From the NCBI GenBank assembly GCA_959019945.1, contig CAUEQD010000037.1:1-13041 (forward strand): a stretch of 13,041 nt of DNA, read 5' to 3'. Below the pieces are notes generated by a model that saw only the letters and a program-made list of their open reading frames with translations, had not been told where the DNA came from and ran no database searches. Origin of the DNA: an uncultured Collinsella sp. (GTDB lineage: Bacteria > Actinomycetota > Coriobacteriia > Coriobacteriales > Coriobacteriaceae). The translations under genes were made by a program, and so were the position numbers. How positions within the stretch are numbered: position 1 is the stretch's first letter; each line of letters opens with the position of its first letter. Positions 7,392-13,041 of this stretch are shown here, in pieces.

Positions 7392-7414
7392 TACGGGCAT
7401 TGTCTAAACCCGTA
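7392..7414 (+). promoter_or_regulatory. Leader hairpin before the TRIC-like gene
   Basis: TACGGG (7392-7397) and CCCGTA (7409-7414) form a perfect 6-bp stem with an 11-nt loop ending 3 nt before the Shine-Dalgarno AAAGGA. A TACTAT at 7385-7390 might be a -10 box, but no convincing -35 is seen. A translational role is possible but unproven. Confidence 0.35.
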
Positions 7415-7431
7415 ACTCAAAGGACCCCATC

Positions 7432-8121
7432 TTGCCCGTTGCCGCCGCTATGATCGTTACCGCACACGCCTCGGATGCCATGGTTGCCATCCCGTTTTGG
7501 CTCGAGATGTTCGCTGTTGTCGCTGCATCGATCTCGGGCGTGCTGGTTGCGCGCGAGCATAAGCTCGACCTGGTGGGTGCAGTTGCGCTCGCCGTGGTCT
7601 GCGGACTGGGCGGCGGTCTTTTACGCGATATGACGCTGCAGGTAGGCAACGTCTACATCCTCAACCAGCCGATGGCGCTCCCGCTTTCCATTGCCACGGC
7701 AGCCATCATCTATATCTTCCCGGCTATCGTCGACAAGCCCGAAAAACTCATCCCCTTGCTCGACATCATCTCGGTCGGCATCTATGCGGCAACCGGCGCA
7801 GACAAGGCGCTGGTCTACGGCTTTGCGCCGGCGGTGTGCATCATGATGGGCTTTTTTACCGCGGTGGGCGGCGGCATGCTGCGCGACGGCTTTATGGGCG
7901 TGGTTCCGGGCATTTTCCAACGTACTAACTTTTATGCCATCGCCGCCATCGCCGGATCGACAAGCTATGTGTGTCTCGTTATGAGCGGCATCATGAGCAA
8001 TGTCGCCGCGCTGGTCGTATGCGTTGTCGTGACCATGGGTCTGCGCTGGCTCTCGCTGCGCTTTGACATCAAAAGCCCCACCGAAGAAGATATCGCGCGC
8101 TTTTTGCACCGTAAAAAGTAG
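7432..8121 (+). CDS. TRIC/UPF0126 (YadS-like) membrane protein
   Basis: The 229-residue integral membrane protein has about seven hydrophobic segments arranged as two related halves. Each half carries the family signature: GGGLLRD at residues 60-66 and GGGMLRD at 146-152. This matches the UPF0126 family, homologous to trimeric intracellular cation channels; some members have been proposed to carry glycine. Substrate and direction cannot be read from sequence. The TTG at 7432 is chosen because AAAGGA lies 7 nt upstream. The first ATG (7450) is too far from it. The C-terminal tail is cytosolic-looking and basic (FLHRKK). The gene is monocistronic or loosely linked to the following bactofilin-like gene (106-nt gap) and follows the tRNA region. 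Confidence 0.88.
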   Translation: MPVAAAMIVTAHASDAMVAIPFWLEMFAVVAASISGVLVAREHKLDLVGAVALAVVCGLGGGLLRDMTLQVGNVYILNQPMALPLSIATAAIIYIFPAIVDKPEKLIPLLDIISVGIYAATGADKALVYGFAPAVCIMMGFFTAVGGGMLRDGFMGVVPGIFQRTNFYAIAAIAGSTSYVCLVMSGIMSNVAALVVCVVVTMGLRWLSLRFDIKSPTEEDIARFLHRKK

Positions 8122-8148
8122 ACAGCACGGCACGACCCTTCGAAATGC

Positions 8149-8165
8149 AACCGAGAGGTTCTTTT
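8149..8165 (+). terminator. Weak terminator-like hairpin after the TRIC-like gene
   Basis: AACC-GAGA-GGTT (8149-8160) is a 4-bp stem with a GNRA-type loop, followed by CTTTTA. The short stem makes efficient termination doubtful. Confidence 0.25.
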
Positions 8166-8189
8166 AGAGCGCCCACGCGTTGGGTACCC

Positions 8190-8216
8190 TGTTAGGTATA
8201 TGCCGAGTATCTAACA
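8190..8216 (+). repeat. Inverted repeat just upstream of the bactofilin-like gene
   Basis: TGTTAG (8190-8195) and CTAACA (8211-8216) are perfect 6-bp arms 15 nt apart. The right arm touches the Shine-Dalgarno AAAGGA. It could be an operator or a leader hairpin that masks the ribosome site. No clear promoter pair was found in 8122-8227. Confidence 0.35.
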
Positions 8217-8227
8217 AAGGATTCACT

Positions 8228-9373
8228 ATGCCCTGCAATCAATTCCCGTCGAGCCAGCGCCGTAAAGCGTGGGGCCGCATCACCATCCTATTCGCGCTCA
8301 TCGCGCTGGCGATCACCGTGCTTCCCACGGCGTCGTTCGCCGGCACGGACACCGCAGGCAATGTACTTGCGACCGACAATGACGCCAATCCGTCCGGCGT
8401 CGATGGTGACCTGTACTGGGCCGGCCAGGCCCTCAACTTGGACGATGCCTCCATCGGCCGCGATATTATCGCGGCGGGCGAGAGCCTATCGATTCGCGAC
8501 TGCACCGTAGGCGGCGCCATTCGCCTGGCGGCGCGCACCATCGACATCGCCAAGACCACGGTTGATGGCAGCGTCACGGTGGCCGGCCAGCACGTTGTGC
8601 TCAACACCGGTAGCACCGCCAACTGTTTCTATGCGATGGGCGAGACGGTTGCCCTGCGCGGCTCCGCCAGGTCGGCAGCGCTTGCGGGCGACACGGTAAC
8701 CATCGATGGCACCGTCGATGGCGATGTCGAGGTTTGGGCCGACAAGCTCATCCTGGGCAAGAACGCCCACATCACCGGCACCGTGAACGCGCACGTCTCC
8801 GAGGACCCCGAGCGCGCCGCGGGAGCCGAGGTCGGCGCGCTCAAGATCGACCGCACCGAAAACGAGGATACTTCCACCGTTAACGATGTCATCGGCGGCA
8901 CCGTCGCCGTGGCGCTTTCCACCTGCTTTGTCGCCCTGCTACTCGAGCTCGTCTTTCCGCGCGCGACCGCCAGCGCCGCCGGCATGCTCCACCAGCGCCC
9001 CACGCCCCTGTGGGTGAGCGGTCTTCTGGGCACGATTGCTATCGTCCCCGCCGTCCTACTGCTGATTATCTCCATCGCTGGTCTATCGCTTGCCGGAGCC
9101 CTCATGTGCGGCGTTATCGGCATCGCATTGGTGTCGAACGCCTTTGCGGGGTGCGCGATCGCCCGCATGGTCGGACACAGCCAAAACCGCTACGCCATGG
9201 CAGCCGTGGGTGGCATCGCCGCAGGCGCCCTCACAGGGCTTCCCCTCGTAGGCGGCTTCATCAGCGGTGTGGCCTTTGTCTTTATGCTCGGCTACATCAT
9301 CCAGATCATCTGGCGCAACGCCCGCCTCAAGTCGCAGCAGCCGACTAACACGCCGGGACTCCCCACCGCTTAG
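8228..9373 (+). CDS. Secreted bactofilin-like domain with C-terminal membrane helices
   Basis: The 381-residue protein begins with a basic N-terminus (RRKAWGR) and a hydrophobic segment ending ASFA-G, a likely signal peptide cleaved after residue 38. Residues about 58-190 have short repeated strands (GDLYWAGQALNL, GRDIIAAGESLSI, GGAIRLAARTIDI, DGSVTVAGQHVVL, DGDVEVWADKLIL) of a bactofilin/polymer-forming right-handed beta helix. Residues about 222-362 hold four to five membrane helices with Gly-rich turns, then a short polar tail. Classical bactofilins are cytosolic, so the export signal and membrane domain are unusual. The ATG at 8228 has AAAGGA 6 nt upstream. A TTG 16 codons earlier lacks a ribosome site. 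Its role is unknown; a scaffold or membrane-organising function is inference. Confidence 0.85.
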   Translation: MPCNQFPSSQRRKAWGRITILFALIALAITVLPTASFAGTDTAGNVLATDNDANPSGVDGDLYWAGQALNLDDASIGRDIIAAGESLSIRDCTVGGAIRLAARTIDIAKTTVDGSVTVAGQHVVLNTGSTANCFYAMGETVALRGSARSAALAGDTVTIDGTVDGDVEVWADKLILGKNAHITGTVNAHVSEDPERAAGAEVGALKIDRTENEDTSTVNDVIGGTVAVALSTCFVALLLELVFPRATASAAGMLHQRPTPLWVSGLLGTIAIVPAVLLLIISIAGLSLAGALMCGVIGIALVSNAFAGCAIARMVGHSQNRYAMAAVGGIAAGALTGLPLVGGFISGVAFVFMLGYIIQIIWRNARLKSQQPTNTPGLPTA

Positions 9374-9382
9374 CAGCTAACT

Positions 9383-9411
9383 GCCACAAAGATGCCAAGC
9401 ACCTTTGTGGC
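9383..9411 (+). repeat. Perfect 9-bp inverted repeat downstream of the bactofilin-like gene
   Basis: GCCACAAAG (9383-9391) and CTTTGTGGC (9403-9411) flank an 11-nt loop that contains a further TGC/GCA pair. No T-run follows. It may stabilise the 3' end of the mRNA ahead of the true terminator at 9441-9473. Confidence 0.45.
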
Positions 9412-9440
9412 GGCGCAAACGAACCTGCCCCCTGAACCAA

Positions 9441-9473
9441 AAAGGGCGCCGACCATCGCGGTCGACGCCCTTT
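9441..9473. terminator. Bidirectional intrinsic terminator between convergent genes
   Basis: AAAGGGCG (9441-9448) pairs with CGCCCTTT (9466-9473). After one mismatch an inner CGACC/GGTCG stem closes on a 5-nt loop. The plus side continues TTTCTTGTT; the minus side has TTTTTGG. It serves both the bactofilin-like gene and typA, which converge here. Confidence 0.88.
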
Positions 9474-9500
9474 CTTGTTAGACGCTATAAAGCCCAGCGC

Positions 9501-11339
9501 TTATTTGTTGACCTGGCCGGCGCGGACGGCAGCCTTCTTGCGGTCGGTGGCGTTGAGCAGACGCTTGCGTAGGCGGATGTTCTTGGGAGTGATCTCGACC
9601 AGCTCGTCGTCGGCGATGTACTCCAGCGCCTCCTCCAGCGAGAAGGTGCGGGGCGGCACCAGCTGGACGGAGATATCGGAGGTCGAGGAACGCTGGTTGC
9701 CCAGGTTCTTGGTACGGGCGATGTTGACGACCATGTCGCCAGCCTTGCTGCGCTCGCCCACGATCATGCCCTCGTAGCACTCGGTGCCCGGCTCAACAAA
9801 CAGCTGGCCGCGCTCCTGCAGCGTACCCAGAGCGTAGGCAACGGCCTTCTCGGTGGTCATGGAGATCATGGCGCCGTTCTGACGGTTGCCGATCTCGCCG
9901 GCGTAGGGACCATACTCCAGGAAGGTGTGGTAGAACACGCCCTCGCCGTGGGTGACATTCATGATGCGGTTCTTAAGACCCATGATGCCGCGGGTCGGGA
10001 TCTTAAACTCGAGGTGCGTCACGATGCCCGAGGTGTCCATACTCGTCATGATGCCGCCGGAGGTACCGAAGACCTCAACGACCTTGCCCGAGTACTCGTC
10101 CGGGCACTCGACGACGGCCTGCTCGACAGGCTCCATCTTGTTGCCGTTCTCGTCCTTCTTAAACAGGACGCGGGGACGGCCGACCTGGAACTCAAAGCCC
10201 TCGCGGCGCATGGACTCCATCAGGACGGACAGGTGCAGGATGCCGCGGCCCGAGACCTCGACGCCGCTCTTGTCCTCGAGCTCCTCGATCTTCATGGTCA
10301 CGTTGTTCTCGGCCTCGTTGAACAGGCGCTCCTTGAGCTGACGGGCGCCCACGATGTCGCCGTCGCGGCCGACGAGCGGGGAGGTCGAAGCCTCGAAGAC
10401 GATGGACAGGGTCGGCGGGTCGATCTCGATGGGCTCGAGCTCGACGGGGTTCTCGGGATCGGTGTAGACATCGCCGATATCGGTGCGGTCGATGCCCACG
10501 ACAGCGGCGATGTCGCCGGCGCCGACTTCCTGGCACTCGGTGCGGCCCAGGTAGTCGAAGGTAAAGAGCTGCTTGACGGTGGCGGTAGCGCTGGAGCCGT
10601 CGTTCTTGACAACCAGGATCTGGTCGCCCTGGTGGATGGTGCCGGAGTACACGCGGCCGATGCCGATACGACCAACGAAGTTGGAGTGGTCGATGGTCAC
10701 GCACTGCATGGCCAGCGGGGCGTTCTCGTCAACCTCGGGCGCGGGCATGTCGTCGATGATCATATCGAGCAGCGGATACATGTCCATGTTGCCGTCGTTG
10801 GGATCAAGGCGGGCAAAGCCATTCATAGCGCTGGCGTAGACCACGTGCTCCATGGCGAACTCAAGCTGGTCGTCGGTGGCGCCCAGGTCGGCCATAAGGT
10901 CCAGGCAGTCGTTGTAGGCCTTCTCGGGGTTAGCACCCGGACGGTCAATCTTGTTGATGACGATCATGATCTTGAGGCCGGTGTCGATAGCGTGACGCAG
11001 CACGAAGCGGGTCTGGGGCATGGGGCCCTCAAAGGCGTCGACCAGCAGCAGGGCGCCGTCGGCCATACGCAGCACGCGCTCGACCTCGCCGCCAAAGTCG
11101 GCGTGGCCCGGAGTGTCGATGACGTTGATCTTAACGTCCTTGTACTCGATAGAGATGTTCTTGGCGAGAATCGTAATGCCGCGCTCGCGCTCCTGGTCGT
11201 TAGAATCCAGGACGCGGTCCTCGACCTGCTGGTTGGCACGGAAGGCGTCCGTGGCACGCAGGAGCTTGTCGACCATCGTCGTCTTGCCGTGGTCGACGTG
11301 AGCGATGATGGCGATGTTCCTCAGATTGTCTACGCGCAT
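9501..11339 (-). CDS. typA: Translational GTPase TypA/BipA
   Basis: TypA/BipA is a ribosome-binding GTPase that assists large-subunit assembly and growth under stress or low temperature. The 612-residue protein has the normal length. It shows G1 AHVDHGKT (residues 13-20), G2 RGITI (53-57), G3 DTPGHADF (75-82) and G4 NKID (129-132). EF-Tu-like domain II and the EF-G-like and TypA-specific C-terminal domains follow (GRGILHLSVLMESMRREGFE; TRGIMGLKNRIMNVTHGEG). The ATG at 11339 has AGGGG 6 nt upstream. The gene is separated from upstream genes by 117 nt, in which I find no convincing promoter pair, and it ends at the bidirectional terminator. The C-terminal K/R-rich tail is typical. No anomalies were seen. 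Confidence 0.98.
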   Translation of the reverse strand: MRVDNLRNIAIIAHVDHGKTTMVDKLLRATDAFRANQQVEDRVLDSNDQERERGITILAKNISIEYKDVKINVIDTPGHADFGGEVERVLRMADGALLLVDAFEGPMPQTRFVLRHAIDTGLKIMIVINKIDRPGANPEKAYNDCLDLMADLGATDDQLEFAMEHVVYASAMNGFARLDPNDGNMDMYPLLDMIIDDMPAPEVDENAPLAMQCVTIDHSNFVGRIGIGRVYSGTIHQGDQILVVKNDGSSATATVKQLFTFDYLGRTECQEVGAGDIAAVVGIDRTDIGDVYTDPENPVELEPIEIDPPTLSIVFEASTSPLVGRDGDIVGARQLKERLFNEAENNVTMKIEELEDKSGVEVSGRGILHLSVLMESMRREGFEFQVGRPRVLFKKDENGNKMEPVEQAVVECPDEYSGKVVEVFGTSGGIMTSMDTSGIVTHLEFKIPTRGIMGLKNRIMNVTHGEGVFYHTFLEYGPYAGEIGNRQNGAMISMTTEKAVAYALGTLQERGQLFVEPGTECYEGMIVGERSKAGDMVVNIARTKNLGNQRSSTSDISVQLVPPRTFSLEEALEYIADDELVEITPKNIRLRKRLLNATDRKKAAVRAGQVNK

Positions 11340-11456
11340 GTAGTTCCCCTATCTTCTATCTATATACAACCGGCACGCGTATGCGACCCGCCCAGCAACA
11401 CAACGCTCAGCGGGAATAATGAGCCTTTTACCGAAAACTCGTTTATTTTAGCGATT

Positions 11457-11906
11457 TTAGATTAGAGGGGTTTCCTCACCTGCAGGTTCAGGGTCGCTCC
11501 ACATAAAACCATCGCCGGCGCCCACACCCTCGTACAGTACGTATGCCGAAAAGCCGCTCTCGAGCGTGGTTTCGAAGAAGCTCACGAGCAGGGCGTCATG
11601 GTAGCCGCCATCGATCTCGACACAACCGGTGTAGCCGATGGCGTAACGGGCGATGCGGCCCAGGCCCTCGTCCTTAAGGCCCATCTTGTGCTCGGAGATA
11701 AAGTTGGTGGCCGCCTCCAGGCACGCCTCTTCGCCGTCCTCGTCGAGCGCCGCCAGATATCGGTTGGAAGCAGCGTCCTCGATTGCCACGACCACGCCCG
11801 GGTTCTCGCCCGCGGCCAGGTCGTCCAAGAAGGCGCCGATCAGATCGCACACCATGGCGTCGAGCTCGGCGGAGACGTTACCGGCGTCCTGCATATCCTG
11901 TGCCAT
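11457..11906 (-). CDS. Small acidic protein of unknown function
   Basis: I do not recognise this 149-residue protein. It is acidic and soluble, with no signal peptide or membrane segment. The N-terminal half looks helical (ELDAMVCDLIGAFLDDLAAGE). The C-terminal half has beta-like stretches (GRIARYAIGYTGCVEIDGG, DALLVSFFETTLESGFSAYVLYEG) and ends in a Pro/Glu-rich tail. The ATG at 11906 has GAAGG 7 nt upstream. It lies 30 nt after the small membrane protein gene and is the last gene of the three-gene unit that begins with the bifunctional nuclease domain gene. Codon use matches its neighbours, so it is very likely a real gene. No function can be assigned. Confidence 0.85.
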   Translation of the reverse strand: MAQDMQDAGNVSAELDAMVCDLIGAFLDDLAAGENPGVVVAIEDAASNRYLAALDEDGEEACLEAATNFISEHKMGLKDEGLGRIARYAIGYTGCVEIDGGYHDALLVSFFETTLESGFSAYVLYEGVGAGDGFMWSDPEPAGEETPLI

Positions 11907-11936
11907 CTTTAGACCTTCCCATCGAGTCCGGCGTCG

Positions 11937-12326
11937 TTACAGTTCCTGTGCCTCGGCGGCGATCTTAGCGGCAGCGTCGCGGGCGCGCATCATATCCATC
12001 GCGCGCTTGTCGAGCACCTTGATCTGACTAGTCAGCATTACCGCGTCGACCACACCCCAGATCACCAGGCCCGTAGAGATCGAAAACCCAAGCGCACCAA
12101 CTGTACCACGAAGGCGCGAGCAGATTGCCGCGACAAGGACGGAGATGACAACCATCTTGATAAACGAGCCGCGGCGTTCACGAAGCGTGCGGGCCTGCGT
12201 CACATAGGCAATGCGAGCCGCCTCGGATGCCTCCGAGCGCATCTGGGCTTCACGCGCGATAGCCGCCGCCTCGGCAGACATGCCGCCGGCCATCAGCGAA
12301 CGCTCCGCAACCTGGCCGCCCCGCAT
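11937..12326 (-). CDS. Small two-helix membrane protein of unknown function
   Basis: The 129-residue protein has an Ala/Glu/Arg-rich, coiled-coil-like N-terminal helix (about 15-52). Two hydrophobic segments follow (about 56-72 and 76-98), then a charged helical tail (KVLDKRAMDMMRARDAAAKI). No family is recognised. The ATG at 12326 directly follows the TAA of the upstream gene (TAAATG), implying translational coupling, though there is no good Shine-Dalgarno sequence. An in-frame ATG at 12293 has GGAG at 9 nt and may be the true start, giving 118 residues. It lies between the BFN gene and the acidic protein gene. A membrane anchor or assembly role is only a guess. Confidence 0.78.
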   Translation of the reverse strand: MRGGQVAERSLMAGGMSAEAAAIAREAQMRSEASEAARIAYVTQARTLRERRGSFIKMVVISVLVAAICSRLRGTVGALGFSISTGLVIWGVVDAVMLTSQIKVLDKRAMDMMRARDAAAKIAAEAQEL

Positions 12327-12827
12327 TTAGAAATCATCGGGGGAGAGCGTATGGACGAACTCGTCGAACTTCTCGAACTCCTGCTCGTCGTCAACTTCCT
12401 CGGCATGGGTAGAAACAGTGCCCAAGCGATTCATGATGTCATCCTCCACAAACATGGGAGCATTGCTGCGCACGGCAAGGGCAATGGCATCACTGGGGCG
12501 GGCGTCGATCTTGCGCTCGTCGCCATCGACCAGCACAACGATCGTCGCGTAGAACACCGGCGGCTCGGCGCGAACGATCTCGATGCGCTCGAGCTTGGCG
12601 CCCAGGGCGCTAACAGTATCGAGCAGCAGGTCATGGGTAATCGGGCGCTCGGCGCGGCCACTATCGATGCCACGGCTAATGGCAGCAGCCTCAAACGAAC
12701 CAGTCTGAATGGAAAGGGAACGCAACGGCGCGGGCGAGTCCGATTTACTGCAGCGCTCGCGAAGCACGATAAGCGATGGCACGGGACCGGCGGCCATGAC
12801 GATGGTCTCTATGTCGACACGAACCAT
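12327..12827 (-). CDS. Bifunctional nuclease (BFN/DUF151) domain protein
   Basis: The 166-residue protein matches the BFN/DUF151 family. Residues 110-118 read RPSDAIALA, followed by RSNAPMFVEDDIM, the hallmark segment. The upstream strand VFYATIVVLVDGDERKIDAR is also typical. Family members have been described with DNase and RNase activity; which activity applies here is unknown. The C-terminus is strongly acidic (EEVDDEQEFEKFDEF). The ATG at 12827 has CGGAGG 6 nt upstream. An upstream in-frame ATG at 12875 would add 16 residues over the ribosome site and is rejected. It is the first gene of a three-gene unit, with a candidate promoter at 12885-12914, downstream of the tRNA-Ile terminator. 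Confidence 0.93.
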   Translation of the reverse strand: MVRVDIETIVMAAGPVPSLIVLRERCSKSDSPAPLRSLSIQTGSFEAAAISRGIDSGRAERPITHDLLLDTVSALGAKLERIEIVRAEPPVFYATIVVLVDGDERKIDARPSDAIALAVRSNAPMFVEDDIMNRLGTVSTHAEEVDDEQEFEKFDEFVHTLSPDDF

Positions 12828-12857
12828 GGAACACCTCCGGTACGTAGCGGTTAACAC

Positions 12858-12873
12858 GCGGCAGGGTTGCCGC
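12858..12873 (-). promoter_or_regulatory. Leader hairpin of the BFN gene
   Basis: GCGGCA (12858-12863) and TGCCGC (12868-12873) form a perfect 6-bp stem with a 4-nt loop in the 5' UTR, just downstream of the proposed -10 box and about 20 nt before the Shine-Dalgarno sequence. It could influence mRNA stability. Its role is not shown. Confidence 0.35.
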
Positions 12874-12884
12874 ATTGAATAGCT

Positions 12885-12914
12885 ATACTACCCAATCTTT
12901 CGCACAGCACACAA
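12885..12914 (-). promoter_or_regulatory. Candidate promoter of the BFN gene unit
   Basis: On the minus strand, TTGTGT (12909-12914) and TAGTAT (12885-12890; 5 of 6 to TATAAT) are separated by 18 nt. The pair lies between the tRNA-Ile terminator and the BFN start. The -35 is weak (3 of 6). Confidence 0.45.
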
Positions 12915-12942
12915 AACCAAAATGAGATTTATCGCAGACAAG

Positions 12943-12972
12943 AAAAAAGCCCCGAGGCAACGCCTCAGGGCT
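12943..12972 (-). terminator. Intrinsic terminator of tRNA-Ile
   Basis: AGCCCCGAGGC (12948-12958) pairs with GCCTCAGGGCT (12962-12972) with one wobble pair and a 3-nt loop. On the minus strand it is followed by TTTTTTC. It lies 14 nt after the tRNA 3' end and is a strong terminator. Confidence 0.92.
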
Positions 12973-12986
12973 CTTCACAGTTTTGA

Positions 12987-13041
12987 TGGTGGACCTGACA
13001 AGATTCGAACTTGTGACCTCCCGGTTATCAGCCGGACGCTC
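12987..13041 (-). tRNA. tRNA-Ile (anticodon GAT), 3' part only
   Basis: The minus strand shows an encoded CCA (12987-12989), discriminator A, the 3' acceptor strand CAGGTCC, and a T arm ACAAG-TTCGAAT-CTTGT. The anticodon loop CTGATAA has GAT at 13027-13029. The D arm and 5' acceptor strand lie beyond the right edge. GAT with these flanks is tRNA-Ile reading AUC and AUU. No terminal abnormality was seen. Confidence 0.93.

Noticed and set aside
9927..11465. 512-codon plus-strand frame opposite typA
   Set aside because: Antisense shadow of typA, with no domain or ribosome site.

Overview
The window looks like a chromosomal segment of a high-GC, Gram-positive Coriobacteriia member, probably Collinsella or a close relative. 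I infer this from recall of protein sequences, the GC-rich codon use, the TTG starts, the CXXC-type S18 and a DnaA-box-like site of the actinobacterial TTGTCCACA form. I could not run a search to confirm the taxon. Most of the window is core housekeeping sequence. I see no transposase, integrase, phage gene, CRISPR array, toxin-antitoxin pair or defence operon.

Positions 1-4415, minus strand: the N-terminus of a probable Nudix (ADP-ribose pyrophosphatase-like) hydrolase that runs off the left edge, then purD, purA and dnaB in upstream direction. purA has its own candidate promoter overlapping the end of dnaB. A 10-bp inverted repeat separates purA from purD.

Positions 4569-6439, minus strand: the ribosomal/replication operon rpsF-ssb-rpsR-rplI. 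It begins at a plausible promoter, has a leader hairpin that may bind S6:S18, and ends in a strong intrinsic terminator. dnaB lies beyond that terminator.

Positions 6440-7431: about 1 kb with no protein gene. It holds a roughly 400-bp non-coding stretch with DnaA-box-like sites and repeated GCCAAG words, then two tandem tRNA-Ser genes (GGA and CGA), each followed by a terminator. After these come an inverted 25-nt copy of the tRNA-Ser(CGA) 3' end and three consecutive near-perfect hairpins. This is the most unusual part of the window.

Positions 7432-9373, plus strand: a UPF0126/TRIC-like membrane protein, then a secreted bactofilin-like beta-helix joined to a multi-pass membrane domain. A bidirectional terminator at 9441-9473 separates these from the minus-strand genes that follow.

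Positions 9501-13041, minus strand: typA/bipA; a three-gene unit (bifunctional-nuclease-domain protein, small two-helix membrane protein, small acidic soluble protein); and a tRNA-Ile(GAT) cut by the right edge, with its terminator.

Functionally the genes cover purine synthesis, replication fork proteins, ribosomal proteins, serine and isoleucine decoding, and a ribosome-associated GTPase. No novel multi-gene system is evident. The best leads are the non-coding regions between rpsF and the TRIC-like gene, the secreted bactofilin-like membrane protein, and the two unknown genes downstream of the BFN gene.
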